A stretch of 43,076 nucleotides of DNA. It comes from an uncultured Faecalibacterium sp. GTDB lineage: Bacteria > Bacillota > Clostridia > Oscillospirales > Ruminococcaceae. Shown piece after piece: positions 31,517-40,620 of this stretch. Within the stretch, counting starts at the first letter, position 1. Every line of letters begins with the position of its first letter. The notes beneath the pieces are model-generated. The model saw only the letters and a list, made by a program, of their open reading frames with translations. It did no database searches and had not been told where the DNA came from. The stretch covers positions 1-43,076 of the forward strand of contig CALWZL010000012.1 in NCBI GenBank assembly GCA_944385995.1, in the 5' to 3' direction. A program made the position numbers and the translations under genes.

Positions 31517-32413
31517 TCAATCGGTGCGCTCTTTCAGCAGGGTGGTTTTCAGCTGGCGGGCGGCGGCGCTCATGGGGCGCTGGCGGTCATACACCAGGCA
31601 GATCTGCCGCGGGGGGATCTCCTCCCGCAGATGAATCTGGACAATCTGCCGCTTCTGGATGGCCTCCCGGGCCATGGTTTCGGGGATGAAGGCCAGCCCC
31701 AGGTCGCACTGCACCAGGGGGAGGATCTGGTCGGCGGTGGCCGCCTCGGTGTCGGGGGCCAGCTCCAGCCCCTGAGACAAAAACAGCTGATGGTAAAACC
31801 GATAGGTCATGGTCTCCTTGCCCAGGCTGATGAAGGAGTAGTGCTCCAGGTCAGAGAGGGTCAGCTCCTGGCTGGCCAGGGCGGTGTAGGCCAGGCCCCC
31901 CACCAGGATCTCCCGGAAGCTCTGGAGGTGCACCTCCTGCAGAGGCGGCTGGGCGTCGGTGGGGGTGGTCACCACCGCAAAGTCCACCTCCCCGCTGCCC
32001 ACCGACCGTACCGCCTGGGGGGTGGAGTGGTTGTACATCTTGAGCCGGATGCCGGGGTATTCGGTGTGGAAGGCCTTGAGCTTTTCCAGCAGGTAGATGT
32101 TCAGGGCTGTCTCGCTGGCGCCGATGGAGACGCTGCCGTGTTCCAGGCTGGCGCTGGCGGCCAGCTCCTCCTCCGCCATCTGCACCTGGGCCATGGCCGC
32201 CGCAATGTGGCCGTAGAGGTGCTCCCCCTCCGGGGTCAGCTGGACGCCGCGGTTGGTGCGGATGAAGAGGGTGCAGTGGGTCTCCTGCTCCAGGCAGTTC
32301 ATGGCACGGGTGACGTTGGGCTGGCTGTTGCCCATGGCGTGGGCCGCCCGGGTGAAGTTCTGGTACTTGGCCACATAATAGAAAATCTTGTAGTATTCAA
32401 AGTTGACGTTCAT
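31517..32413 (-). CDS. LysR-family transcriptional regulator
   Basis: 298 residues from the ATG at 32413, preceded by GGAGG; an in-frame start six codons upstream is less likely. The winged helix-turn-helix at about 1-60 contains [20 protein letters not shown] and [15 protein letters not shown]. The effector domain spans about 88-295. It is divergent from the argG-purA-pyrB-pyrI operon and separated from it by 127 bases holding an inverted repeat (32438-32458), so it most likely controls that operon and itself. The ligand is unknown; aspartate, a nucleotide-pathway or an arginine-pathway metabolite would fit. Confidence 0.9.
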   Translation of the reverse strand: MNVNFEYYKIFYYVAKYQNFTRAAHAMGNSQPNVTRAMNCLEQETHCTLFIRTNRGVQLTPEGEHLYGHIAAAMAQVQMAEEELAASASLEHGSVSIGASETALNIYLLEKLKAFHTEYPGIRLKMYNHSTPQAVRSVGSGEVDFAVVTTPTDAQPPLQEVHLQSFREILVGGLAYTALASQELTLSDLEHYSFISLGKETMTYRFYHQLFLSQGLELAPDTEAATADQILPLVQCDLGLAFIPETMAREAIQKRQIVQIHLREEIPPRQICLVYDRQRPMSAAARQLKTTLLKERTD

Positions 32414-32437
32414 CTGCCCGCCTCCTGACATATCATT

Positions 32438-32458
32438 TTGTTATCATCACTATAACAA
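32438..32458. promoter_or_regulatory. LysR-type operator
   Basis: TTGTTAT (32438-32444) and ATAACAA (32452-32458) form a perfect 7-bp inverted repeat around 7 bases. It contains the T-N11-A form of LysR boxes, 9 bases upstream of the argG -35. Confidence 0.6.
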
Positions 32459-32466
32459 CAATGATT

Positions 32467-32495
32467 TTTACATATCTCAGCAAAGACAGTATAAT
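32467..32495 (+). promoter_or_regulatory. Promoter of the argG operon
   Basis: TTTACA (32467-32472) and a perfect TATAAT (32490-32495) with a 17-base spacer, about 45 bases before the argG ATG. Confidence 0.8.
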
Positions 32496-32540
32496 CAATC
32501 CCGAGCTCAAACACAAGCAGAAAAGGAGCAGTGGATCACC

Positions 32541-33773
32541 ATGTCTGAAATCAAAAAAGTGGTCCTGGCCTATTCCGGCGGCCTGGACACCTCCATCATC
32601 ATCCCCTGGCTGAAAGAGCACTACAACAACTGCGAAGTGATCGCCGTCTGCGGCAACATCGGCCAGACCGGCGAGCTGGACGGGCTGGAAGCCCGGGCCA
32701 GGGCCTCGGGGGCCAGCAAGCTGTACATCGAGGATTTGACCGACGAATTTGTGGACGACTACGTCATCCCCACCATGCAGGCCGGCGCCGACTATGAGGG
32801 CTACCTGCTGGGCACCAGCTTTGCCCGTCCTGTGCTGGCCAAGCGGGTGGTGGAGATCGCCAAAGCCGAGGGGGCCGACGCGGTCTGCCACGGCAGCACC
32901 GGCAAGGGCAACGACCAGGTCCGGTTTGAGCTGGCCATCATGCACTTTGACCCCCGCATGAAGATCATCACCCCCTGGCGGGAGTGGGACATCCAGAGCC
33001 GGGATGAGGAAATCGACTACGCCGAGGCCCACCACATCCCCCTGAAAATCACCCGGGAGACCAACTACTCCAAAGACAAAAACCTGTGGCATCTAAGTCA
33101 CGAGGGGCTAGACCTGGAAGACCCGGGCAACGAGCCCCAGTATGAAAAGCAGGGTTTTCTGGAGCTGAGCGTCTCCCCTCTCAAAGCCCCCGACACCCCC
33201 GAATATCTGGAGCTGACCTTTGAGAAGGGCGTCCCCACCGCTCTGGACGGCAAACCCATGAAGGCCTCGGCCATCATCGTCGCCCTCAACCAGATGGGCG
33301 GCCGCAACGGCATCGGCCTGTACGACGTGGTGGAAAACCGTCTGGTGGGGATGAAGAGCCGCGGGGTTTATGAAACCCCCGGCGGCACCATCCTCTACCA
33401 CGCCCATCAGGTGCTGGAAACCCTGACCCTGGACAAGCCCACCGCCCACAAAAAGCGGGAGCTGGCCATCACCTTCGGCGAGCTGGTCTACGACGGCCAG
33501 TGGTTCAGCCCCCTGCGCAAGGCTCTTTCCGCCTTTGTCACCGAGACCCAGCAGCACGTCACCGGCAAGGTGCGGCTGAAACTGTACAAGGGCAACATCT
33601 TCAACGCCGGGGTCTGGTCCCCCTACTCCCTCTACAGCCAGGAGATCGCCACCTTTGACGCCGGCGGCAGCTACTGCCAGTCGGACGCCACCGGCTTCAT
33701 CCAGCTCTACGGCCTGCCCACCCGGGTTCAGGCTGTGGTGGACCAGAAGAACGAGGAGGACGCATCATGCTGA
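32541..33773 (+). CDS. argG: Argininosuccinate synthase
   Basis: 410 residues from the ATG at 32541; AAAAGGAGC precedes it. It joins citrulline and L-aspartate using ATP, the step before ArgH in arginine synthesis. The ATP-pyrophosphatase motif AYSGGLDTS is at 10-18. The citrulline/aspartate-site segments [23 protein letters not shown]-like (here SRDEEIDYA) and [20 protein letters not shown] are conserved. No other arg gene is in the window. It is the first gene of an operon where argG, purA and pyrB all use aspartate, and its end overlaps purA by 7 bases. Confidence 0.97.
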   Translation: MSEIKKVVLAYSGGLDTSIIIPWLKEHYNNCEVIAVCGNIGQTGELDGLEARARASGASKLYIEDLTDEFVDDYVIPTMQAGADYEGYLLGTSFARPVLAKRVVEIAKAEGADAVCHGSTGKGNDQVRFELAIMHFDPRMKIITPWREWDIQSRDEEIDYAEAHHIPLKITRETNYSKDKNLWHLSHEGLDLEDPGNEPQYEKQGFLELSVSPLKAPDTPEYLELTFEKGVPTALDGKPMKASAIIVALNQMGGRNGIGLYDVVENRLVGMKSRGVYETPGGTILYHAHQVLETLTLDKPTAHKKRELAITFGELVYDGQWFSPLRKALSAFVTETQQHVTGKVRLKLYKGNIFNAGVWSPYSLYSQEIATFDAGGSYCQSDATGFIQLYGLPTRVQAVVDQKNEEDASC

Positions 33774-35067
33774 CGGCTGTCACCGGCCTCAACTGGGGCG
33801 ACGAGGGCAAGGGCCGGGTCATTGACCTGCTGGCCCAGCAGGCCGACGTGGTGGTGCGCTACCAGGGCGGCAACAACGCCGGCCATACCGTGGTCACCGG
33901 CGACGGCACCTTTGTACTCAACCTGCTGCCCTCGGGGATCCTCCACCCCGGGGTCACCTGCATCCTGGGGGACGGGATGGTGGTGGATCTGGACCACCTG
34001 ACCCGGGAGATCCAGGACATCCGGGACCGCGGGGTCAGCGTCACCCCCAACCACCTGAAACTGTCGGCCCGGGCCACCATCTCAATGCCCTGGCACCGGA
34101 TCCAGGACGGGCTGGAGGAGGACCGGCTGGCCCGCAAGGGCGCCGCCTTCGGCTCCACCCGCCGGGGCATCGCCTACGCCTACAGCGACAAATACCGGAA
34201 AAAGACCCTCCGGCTGGGGGACCTGCTGCGGCTGGACACCGAACCGGTGCGCACCCGGCTGAAAACCATGCTGGAGGCCAAAAACCTGGAGCTGGGGGGC
34301 TGCTATTACCAGGAGCCCATGTCCTACCCCGCCCTGCTGGCCTGGTGCCAGGAAAAGGCGGAGGCCTTTGAGCCCTACATCTGCGACACCGGCCGCTATC
34401 TGCGGGATGCACTGGCAGCGGGCAAACGGGTGCTGCTGGAGGCCCAGCTGGGGGCCATGCGGGACATCGACTACGGCATCTTCCCCTACACTTCCAGCTC
34501 CTCCACCATCTCGGCCTATGGACCCATCGGCGCCGGCATCCCCGGCTGCCGGCTGGACCATGTGGTGGGGGTGCTGAAAGCCTACTCCACCTGTGTGGGG
34601 GCGGGGCCCTTCGCCGCCGAGCACGCCATGTCCGCCGCCTGGATGGACCAGCTGCGGGAGGCCGGGGCCGAGTACGGCGCTGCCACCGGCCGGCCCCGCC
34701 GGGTGGGCCCCTTTGACGCGGTGGCCAGCCGCTACGGCCTGGCCTGCCAGAACGCCGACCGGATCGCCCTCACCAAGCTGGATGTCCTCAGCGGGATGGA
34801 CCAGATCCTGGTCATCACCGCCTACCAGCAGGGGGCTGCGAGATCCGGGACTTTGACCCCTTCGACAGTCAGGAGGGCTGCCGGCCGGTGGTGGAGTTTC
34901 TGCCGGGCTGGCAGCAGGACCTGGCCGACTGCCGCAGCTGGGAGGACCTGCCCCAAAACGCAAAGGGCTACGTCACCGCCCTGGAACGACTGATCGGCCA
35001 CCCCATCCAGATGATCTCGGTGGGGCCTGAGCGGGACGCTTTCCTGACGAAAGGAGACTGGGCATGA
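33767..35067 (+). pseudogene. purA: Adenylosuccinate synthetase with a frameshift
   Basis: Encodes the enzyme that joins IMP and L-aspartate with GTP in AMP synthesis. WGDEGKGR (11-18), NNAGHT (36-41), the IMP loop STRRG and TKLDVLSGMDQ are intact. At the GGGGG run at 34831-34835 the frame changes. The original frame continues with unrelated residues to a stop at 34993. The frame one base off continues with CEIRDFDPF, then NAKGYVTALERLIG, and ends at [10 protein letters not shown], the proper PurA tail, stopping at 35065-35067. Adding one G would give a normal 433-residue protein. It is either a real mutation, a phase-variable G tract or a sequencing error. Confidence 0.92.
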
Positions 35068-36011
35068 GACATCTGATTGAACCGGCCGACTTCACCGACG
35101 CCGAGACCCTCGCCGTGCTGGACCTGGCCGACCGGATCGGGGCAGACCCCGCCCCCTACGCCCACGCCGCCGAGGGCCGGCGGCTGGCCACCTTGTTCTA
35201 TGAGCCCAGCACCCGGACCCGCCTTTCCTTTGAATCCGCCATGCTGCGGCTGGGAGGCCGGACCCTGGGCTTCTCGGGGGCGGAACAGTCCAGCGCCTCC
35301 AAGGGGGAGACGGTGGCCGACACCGCCCGGGTGGTGAGCTGCTACGCCGACATCATCGCCATGCGCCACCCCAAGGAGGGCGCGCCGCTGCGGGCCTCCA
35401 TGCACGCCGCCGTCCCGGTGATCAACGCCGGGGACGGCGGCCACAACCACCCCACCCAGACCCTCATTGACCTGATGACCATCCGCCAGCGCAAGGGCAG
35501 GCTGGACCATCTGACGGTGGGCTTCTGCGGGGATTTGAAGTTTGGCCGCACCGTCCACTCGCTGGTGAACCGGCTGGTGCGGTTTCCCGGCAACCGGTTT
35601 GTGTTCATCTCCCCCGAGGAGCTGCGGGTGCCCTCCTATCTGATCGAGGACACCCTGGCCCCCGCCGGGGCCGACTATCAGGAGACAACCTCCCTGGAGC
35701 AGGCCCTGCCCCGTCTAGATGTGCTCTACATGACCCGGGTCCAGAAGGAGCGGTTCTTCAACGAGGAGGACTACATCCGGCTGAAGGGGCTGTATGTGCT
35801 GGACCCTGAGAAAATGAAGCTGGCCCCGGCGGACATGCCTGTGCTCCATCCCCTGCCCCGGGTGGGGGAGATCGACCCCGCCCTGGACGCCGACCCCCGG
35901 GCCGCCTACTTTGACCAGGTGCAGAACGGGGTGTATGTGCGGATGGCCCTGATCCTGGCCCTGCTGGGCATCCCCGACCCCGTCACAGGAAAGAAGGTGC
36001 TGGCATGCTGA
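35064..36011 (+). CDS. pyrB: Aspartate carbamoyltransferase catalytic subunit
   Basis: 315 residues. It joins carbamoyl phosphate and L-aspartate, the committed step of pyrimidine synthesis. The carbamoyl-phosphate motif [13 protein letters not shown] is at 45-57, the SASKGE loop at 77-82 supplies a serine and lysine from the next subunit, and [12 protein letters not shown] (121-132) and HPLPRVGEI near 265 complete the site. Its ATG overlaps the restored purA stop by 4 bases and its end overlaps pyrI by 7 bases. The allosteric partner PyrI is present, so a CTP/ATP-controlled holoenzyme is likely. Confidence 0.97.
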   Translation: MRHLIEPADFTDAETLAVLDLADRIGADPAPYAHAAEGRRLATLFYEPSTRTRLSFESAMLRLGGRTLGFSGAEQSSASKGETVADTARVVSCYADIIAMRHPKEGAPLRASMHAAVPVINAGDGGHNHPTQTLIDLMTIRQRKGRLDHLTVGFCGDLKFGRTVHSLVNRLVRFPGNRFVFISPEELRVPSYLIEDTLAPAGADYQETTSLEQALPRLDVLYMTRVQKERFFNEEDYIRLKGLYVLDPEKMKLAPADMPVLHPLPRVGEIDPALDADPRAAYFDQVQNGVYVRMALILALLGIPDPVTGKKVLAC

Positions 36012-36448
36012 ACGTGGAATCCATCCGGGACGGTGTGGTCATCGACCACATCACCGCCGGCCGGGGCATGGAGCTCTATCGCCTGCTGCATCTGGAAGGC
36101 CAGCAGCAGCCGGTGGCCCTGCTGCAATACGTCCGCAGCGAAAAATACGGCCGGAAAGACCTAATCAAGATCGAGGGGCTCCAGCAGCCCGGCCGGCTGG
36201 ACATCCTGGGGTATCTGGACCCCCGGATCACCCTGATTGTGATCCAGGACGGGCAGGTGGTCAACAAGTACCGCCCCACCCCGCCCAAGGTGCTGAAAAA
36301 CGTGGTGCGGTGCCGCAATCCCCGGTGCATCACCAGCCAGGAGCCGGACTGCGAACAGATCTTCCGGCTCTCCCCCGGCGGCAAATACCGCTGCATCTAC
36401 TGCAACCAGGAAATCTCGGTGAAAAACAGCGCCGACTTTGTCCTTTGA
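36005..36448 (+). CDS. pyrI: Aspartate carbamoyltransferase regulatory subunit
   Basis: 147 residues, near the usual 150. The N-terminal allosteric domain (about 1-95) includes the nucleotide-site segment ending at [13 protein letters not shown]. The C-terminal zinc domain has Cys103, Cys108, Cys130 and Cys133, the four ligands that hold it to PyrB. An extra Cys116 is present. It overlaps pyrB by 7 bases, so the two subunits are translationally coupled. It should give feedback control of aspartate use for pyrimidines. Confidence 0.96.
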   Translation: MLNVESIRDGVVIDHITAGRGMELYRLLHLEGQQQPVALLQYVRSEKYGRKDLIKIEGLQQPGRLDILGYLDPRITLIVIQDGQVVNKYRPTPPKVLKNVVRCRNPRCITSQEPDCEQIFRLSPGGKYRCIYCNQEISVKNSADFVL

Positions 36449-36470
36449 CCCAACCAATGGAGGCATAACC

Positions 36471-37091
36471 ATGCAAAAACCCATCCTCTGCATCGGCCGC
36501 AGCTACGGCAGCGGCGGCCGGGAAATCGGGGAAAAGCTGGCCCAAAGGCTGGCAGTCCCCTGCTATGACAAGCTGCTGATCGAAAAGGCCACCCATGCCA
36601 GCGGCATCGACGCGGAAGTCCTGTCCGAGAACGACGAGCGGCTGCCCAGCTTTATGCTGTCGGGCAACTCCTTCGCCGACACCGCGTCCATGATGCGCTC
36701 CTTCTACTCCGAGACCCAGCAGGTGAACGACGCGGTTCACCAAACCATCCTGCGGCTGGCAGGCCAGGGGCCCTGCGTCTTTGTGGGCCGGTGCGCCTCG
36801 GCAGTGCTGAAGGGGGCAAACACCCTCTCGGTCTTTGTCTACGCCGACCCCGCAGACTGCGTGGCCCGAGTGATGGAGCGCAACCACATCGGCGAAAAAG
36901 AGGCCCAGCAGCGGATCCGCAAAATCAACCGGATGCGCCGCCAGTACTACGATTTTTACTCCGAGACCCTCTGGGGCCAGCCCGAGAGCTATGACCTGAT
37001 GATCTCCTCCAGCAAGTACGGCATCGACGGCTGCGTCGAGACCATTTTGCAGAGTGTAACCAGTTGGGAGGCGCTGCATTACCATGAATAA
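36471..37091 (+). CDS. Cytidylate kinase-like protein
   Basis: 206 residues from the ATG at 36471, preceded by GGAGG. The P-loop-like segment GRSYGSGGREIG is at 8-19, and FVGRCASAVL and the lid-type arginine region NHIGEKEAQQRIRKINRMRR follow. This is the cytidylate-kinase-like family (AAA_33/PF13189-type) and is distinct from canonical Cmk. The substrate is not proven, but the place right after pyrB-pyrI supports a nucleotide role. It starts 22 bases after pyrI and overlaps the MATE gene by 8 bases. Confidence 0.85.
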   Translation: MQKPILCIGRSYGSGGREIGEKLAQRLAVPCYDKLLIEKATHASGIDAEVLSENDERLPSFMLSGNSFADTASMMRSFYSETQQVNDAVHQTILRLAGQGPCVFVGRCASAVLKGANTLSVFVYADPADCVARVMERNHIGEKEAQQRIRKINRMRRQYYDFYSETLWGQPESYDLMISSSKYGIDGCVETILQSVTSWEALHYHE

Positions 37092-38427
37092 GGATTTGAC
37101 TGTGGGCAAGCCCCAGACCGTGCTGTGGGCCTTCTGCCTGCCCCTCTTCGGCAGCATTGTGTTCCAGCAGCTGTACAACATCGCCGACAGCCTGGTGGCG
37201 GGCAAGTTTGTGGGCGAGGACGCCCTGGCCGCCGTGGGCAACAGCTATGAGATCACCCTGATCTTCATCGCTTTCGCCTTTGGCTGCAACATCGGCAGCT
37301 CGGTCATTGTCTCCCAGTTCTTCGGCGCCAAAAAGTACGCCGAGGTGAAAACCGCCGCCCGCACCGCCATCATCAGCAGCACCGTTCTGTGCATCCTGCT
37401 AATGCTGGCGGGCGGCCTGGGCAGCGAGGCCCTGCTCCACGCCATCAACACCCCCGAAAACGTCTTTGCAGACTCTTTGCTCTACCTGAAGATCTACGTC
37501 TGGGGCCTGCCCTTCGTCTTTCTGTACAACATCGCCACCGGCATTTTCTCGGCCCTGGGGGACAGCAAGACCCCCTTCTATTTCCTGGCGGCCTCCTCCA
37601 CCTCCAACATCGCGGTGGATATCCTCTTTGTCACCGCCTTTCAAATGGGTGTGGCCGGCGTGGCCTGGGCCACCTTCCTGTGCCAGGGGGTCAGCTGCAT
37701 CCTGGCTCTGATCTTTGTGTTCCGCCGGCTGGGAACCATCCCCCACGAGGGCAAGGGCGAATTCTTCTCCTTCCCCATCCTGAAAAAGATCGCCGTTATC
37801 GCCATCCCCAGCATCCTCCAGCAGAGCTTCATCTCGGTGGGCAACATTATGATTCAGGGCATCATCAACGGGTTCGGTTCCAGCGTCATGGCCGGCTACT
37901 CCGCTTCCATCAAGCTGAACAACCTGGTCATTACCTCCTTCACCACCCTGGGCAACGGCATCTCCAACTACACCGCCCAGAACATCGGCGCCCAGAAGCT
38001 GCCCCGGGTCCGGGAAGGCTTCTCCGCCGGGCTGCGGATGGTCTGGCTTCTCTGCATTCCTTTGGTGCTTCTGTACATACTGGGCGGCAACATCCTGGTG
38101 GGCTTCTTTATGAATGACCCCTCCCCCACCGCCCTGTCCACCGGCGTCATGATTCTCCGAATTCTCTCCCCCTTCTACTTTGTGGTGTCCGCCAAGCTGG
38201 TGGCCGACGGCATCCTCCGGGGCGCTGGCCTGATGAACCGCTTCATGATCGCCACCTTTACCGACCTGATCGTCCGCGTTCTGCTGGCCTTCACCCTCTC
38301 CCGGACTTCTCTGGGGGCCACCGCTATCTGGTGCGCATGGCCCATCGGCTGGACCATCGCCTGTGTGCTGTCCATCCTCTTTTACCGGACCGGTCCCTGG
38401 CTCCGCAAGGTGGAACAGGAAGCCTGA
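37084..38427 (+). CDS. MATE-family efflux transporter
   Basis: 447 residues with twelve membrane helices in two halves, typical of MATE proteins. Family segments include FCLPLFGSIVFQQLYNIAD near the start, GATGIFSALGDSKTP-like (here ATGIFSALGDSKTP) and the second-half PSILQQSFISVGN. MATE proteins export drugs or metabolites using a Na+ or H+ gradient. It closes the argG-purA-pyrB-pyrI operon and overlaps the kinase-like gene, so it is likely co-expressed. A role in exporting a nucleotide-pathway compound is possible but unproven. A terminator lies downstream at 38554. Confidence 0.93.
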   Translation: MNKDLTVGKPQTVLWAFCLPLFGSIVFQQLYNIADSLVAGKFVGEDALAAVGNSYEITLIFIAFAFGCNIGSSVIVSQFFGAKKYAEVKTAARTAIISSTVLCILLMLAGGLGSEALLHAINTPENVFADSLLYLKIYVWGLPFVFLYNIATGIFSALGDSKTPFYFLAASSTSNIAVDILFVTAFQMGVAGVAWATFLCQGVSCILALIFVFRRLGTIPHEGKGEFFSFPILKKIAVIAIPSILQQSFISVGNIMIQGIINGFGSSVMAGYSASIKLNNLVITSFTTLGNGISNYTAQNIGAQKLPRVREGFSAGLRMVWLLCIPLVLLYILGGNILVGFFMNDPSPTALSTGVMILRILSPFYFVVSAKLVADGILRGAGLMNRFMIATFTDLIVRVLLAFTLSRTSLGATAIWCAWPIGWTIACVLSILFYRTGPWLRKVEQEA

Positions 38428-38501
38428 ACTTCCCGCCTTTCGCAAGCTGCCATTGCCTCCCGGAATCTGCCCGCCTCTGCCGGGTTGATTCCCCTGTCTC
38501 C

Positions 38502-38529
38502 ATCCCAAGAGCGCTCCGCTCTGGGATGA
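38502..38529. repeat. Near-perfect inverted repeat
   Basis: CATCCCAAGAGC pairs with GCTCTGGGATG around GCTCC, with one extra A. It lies 75 bases after the MATE stop and 25 before a terminator, in a region 38428-38653 without a gene. Confidence 0.55.
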
Positions 38530-38553
38530 TCCCGCGGGGCCAGGCGTTCCGCT

Positions 38554-38613
38554 GCAGAAAAAATCCGCTCGTTCCCGGCCGGCTGACGGCTGGAAACGGC
38601 GGATTTTTTCTGC
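38554..38613. terminator. Terminator after the MATE gene
   Basis: A perfect 15-bp stem, GCAGAAAAAATCCGC (38554-38568) with its complement at 38599-38613, containing T6 in the right arm and followed by TTTCTTC. Confidence 0.75.
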
Positions 38614-38653
38614 TTTCTTCTGCTCTATCTACTTTCCGTTTTGGGGATGCTCA

Positions 38654-38756
38654 GTGCTTCACCTGGCTCAGGGCGTCGTTGACGGCCTCGATGATGCCTT
38701 TGACCAGCTCGAAAAAACGATTCTTGTGTACTGCAAGAATCGCCGAATCAGGCTAA
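38654..38756 (-). other. Short unassigned minus-strand tail with internal terminator
   Basis: A perfect 9-bp hairpin (38718-38726 with 38734-38742) followed on the minus strand by TTTTTT is a good terminator. Beyond it a minus frame ends with ELVKGIIEAVNDALSQVKH, a helix-like peptide with no start; its stop is near 38651. It may be the tail of a lost gene or chance. Confidence 0.3.
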
Positions 38757-38801
38757 AACCAAACGGCCTGCGCCCCGTGCAATACAGGATTCAGACCGTA
38801 G

Positions 38802-38839
38802 AAAAGCGCCAGCTTCCAGAGAAGGAAACCGGCGCTTTT
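38802..38839 (-). terminator. Terminator of the DUF4097 operon
   Basis: AAAAGCGCC (38802-38810) pairs with GGCGCTTTT (38831-38839), 34 bases after the DUF4097 stop. It is nearly symmetrical in its A and T runs. Confidence 0.75.
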
Positions 38840-38872
38840 GGCTGTGATGGGGCAAACAGGGAACAATCCGGG

Positions 38873-39670
38873 TTACGGCCGGGAAACGGCTCCGCTGCTC
38901 CAGTTGAAGATGCCCTCCTCTTTGGAATAGGCGGCCTCCACATTCTTGTAAGAAGTATGGCCCAGGGCAGCCTGGACGATGAGTTCATGGGCCGTCACAT
39001 CTTCCAGGGAGACGCTGCCCACAATATTGGTCACCGTCAGCTGTCCGGAGGCGGTGACATTCTTGACCGCCACGCCGCCGACGGCGCCTTCGATCTCAGC
39101 GTTCCCAATCTGGGAGTCCAGCAGGGTCATCTTGCCCACAGCGCTGGCGGCGTTCAGCTGATCCGCCTGGATGCCGCTGAGCTTCACCGTGTTGACAGCG
39201 GATTCCGCCGTCAGCTGGGAAGCCTTCACCCCCTCTACCGAAAGGGTCCCCACCGCCAATGCCACCGAGAGTTCCTGGTACTTCTTTTGGGGCAGGGTAA
39301 TGACCAAATCATGGTCGGGCCGTCCGGAAACGGTTTTGCCGTCAATCCTAATCTTAATCAGGGACATGTTCTTCCCCTCGATTTCCTCCTTCGTTGTATG
39401 GATGCTCAGCAGGCCATCCTCCACCGAAATGGTATAGAGGGGCTTTTCGTCGGTGTCAGCATAGTCCACCGTGATGTGGTCGGTGTCAGCGGTGCGGATG
39501 GTGACATTGGAGATTGCGTCCTCCACGCTGATCCGGTCGATCTGCTGGGCCGTCTGGAACTGCCGGGGCACAAGCTCGGCATTTTCTTCTGCCGAAGGCG
39601 CGGCGAAACCGCACAGCAGGCCGGCGGCAAGCAGGCCGCAAAGGACTCGGGATACCCATTTCGTTTTCAT
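38873..39670 (-). CDS. Secreted DUF4097-type beta-strand repeat protein
   Basis: 265 residues from the ATG at 39670, nine bases after GGAAGG; an ATG at 39676 is too close to it. A signal peptide covers about 1-27 (ending near FAAPSAEE); a cysteine inside it is not in a proper lipobox. The rest is a right-handed stack of short strands with repeats such as LSVEGVKASQLTAES, VKLSGIQADQLNAAS and VSLEDVTAHELIVQA. This is the DUF4097 (bactofilin-/adhesin-like beta-helix) pattern. Such proteins sit at the envelope and are often under stress or two-component control. It follows a small membrane protein gene by 67 bases. Confidence 0.8.
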   Translation of the reverse strand: MKTKWVSRVLCGLLAAGLLCGFAAPSAEENAELVPRQFQTAQQIDRISVEDAISNVTIRTADTDHITVDYADTDEKPLYTISVEDGLLSIHTTKEEIEGKNMSLIKIRIDGKTVSGRPDHDLVITLPQKKYQELSVALAVGTLSVEGVKASQLTAESAVNTVKLSGIQADQLNAASAVGKMTLLDSQIGNAEIEGAVGGVAVKNVTASGQLTVTNIVGSVSLEDVTAHELIVQAALGHTSYKNVEAAYSKEEGIFNWSSGAVSRP

Positions 39671-39737
39671 CAACATGATCCTTCCTTTCTGATTTTCTCT
39701 ATTTGTTATGGAGACCCGCTGGGTCAAACCGCCGGGT

Positions 39738-40223
39738 TCATCCATCCCAATCCTTTCTCGCAAGACCGACCCCTACCCAGAGGACCACCAGGAGTACAAG
39801 ACCTGCTGTCTGGCCCACATCTTCCCCGTACTGGAACCAGATCAAGATCCAAAGGGCCAGCAGGATGGCAGACAGAAGCATGGGCCGTATCATCCCCTTG
39901 ATTGCACGGTCACGGGCCAAAAAAGCATCCCCTGTACGGGTTGCCTTGTTGTGATGGTCCAGCCAAACCAAAAGCAGCAGATGCAGGCCCAGAAACAGGG
40001 CTAGCACCAAAAACCGGTATACAGTCTCCGGGACCAAAAACGGAAACAAGAGGATGGCACACACCACAATCACGATTGCCGTCCTGCTGCGGCCGCTCTG
40101 GAACGAGCGCCCGTCTCGGTCATCGTCATAGAGCCTTTTCAGATTCCAGACGGTGCCAAAAAGCAGAAACAGCCCATAAAGGACCTGGCACACCCTATAC
40201 ATTTTTTCCGGCAGCAGTCCCAT
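39738..40223 (-). CDS. Four-helix membrane protein, unknown function
   Basis: 161 residues with AAAAGGAGG before the ATG. Hydrophobic segments lie at about residues 8-27, 45-66, 68-88 and 112-155 (two). A charged LKRLYDDDRDGRSF stretch is in the first loop and DHHNKATRTGD in another. No family was recognised. It is upstream of the DUF4097 gene on the same strand and divergent from a LytTR/GHKL system, so the pair may be its targets. Confidence 0.65.
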   Translation of the reverse strand: MGLLPEKMYRVCQVLYGLFLLFGTVWNLKRLYDDDRDGRSFQSGRSRTAIVIVVCAILLFPFLVPETVYRFLVLALFLGLHLLLLVWLDHHNKATRTGDAFLARDRAIKGMIRPMLLSAILLALWILIWFQYGEDVGQTAGLVLLVVLWVGVGLARKDWDG

Positions 40224-40332
40224 AGAACGACCTCCTTTTCAACCAGTATCCGCACCCAACAAAGCGGGGACTGTTTTTTCATCATCGTCTTATTTTGCAG
40301 CCGTTCCAACTCTTGCAGCTGCCTTCATGATG

Positions 40333-40361
40333 ATTAAAACACACCGTCGGCCTCCCTGCAA
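40333..40361 (-). promoter_or_regulatory. Candidate promoter of the membrane protein/DUF4097 operon
   Basis: On the minus strand, TTGCAG (complement of 40356-40361) and TTTAAT (complement of 40333-40338) are 17 bases apart, about 110 bases before the ATG at 40223. Confidence 0.4.
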
Positions 40362-40495
40362 TCTTTTTGCAGCGAAAGCGGAAAAACTGGCAGCCAAATT
40401 CTGTTCTCTCCCTTTCAGCCGCCCTGGTCTTGTCTTCTGCTTTGCGCCTGGCACCCGTTTTCATGACAGGATATCCCGTGTTCGCTGCATTTTCG

Positions 40496-40524
40496 TGGAA
40501 AATCACGCCGTATTTTGATACAAT
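40496..40524 (+). promoter_or_regulatory. Promoter of the second LytTR/GHKL operon
   Basis: TGGAAA (40496-40501) and TACAAT (40519-40524), 17 bases apart, about 95 bases before the ATG at 40621. A TTTTC-GTG-GAAAA inverted repeat overlaps the -35. The rest of 40224-40620 holds no supported gene. Confidence 0.5.
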
Positions 40525-40620
40525 AAAATGGATTATCTTCAGGCATCGGGAAATGCTGCTTCTGCCAGGAATGCCGCATGGAACATTTTGATGGAATCAT
40601 CTCACAGAGGAGGGATGCAG

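Noticed and set aside
37399..38508. A 369-codon minus-strand frame opposite the MATE gene
   Set aside because: Gly/Asp/Gln-rich antisense shadow of a twelve-helix transporter.
40367..40591. A 74-codon frame with a hydrophobic stretch before the second LytTR gene
   Set aside because: It runs through the promoter of the LytTR operon, lacks a ribosome binding site and has no known motif.
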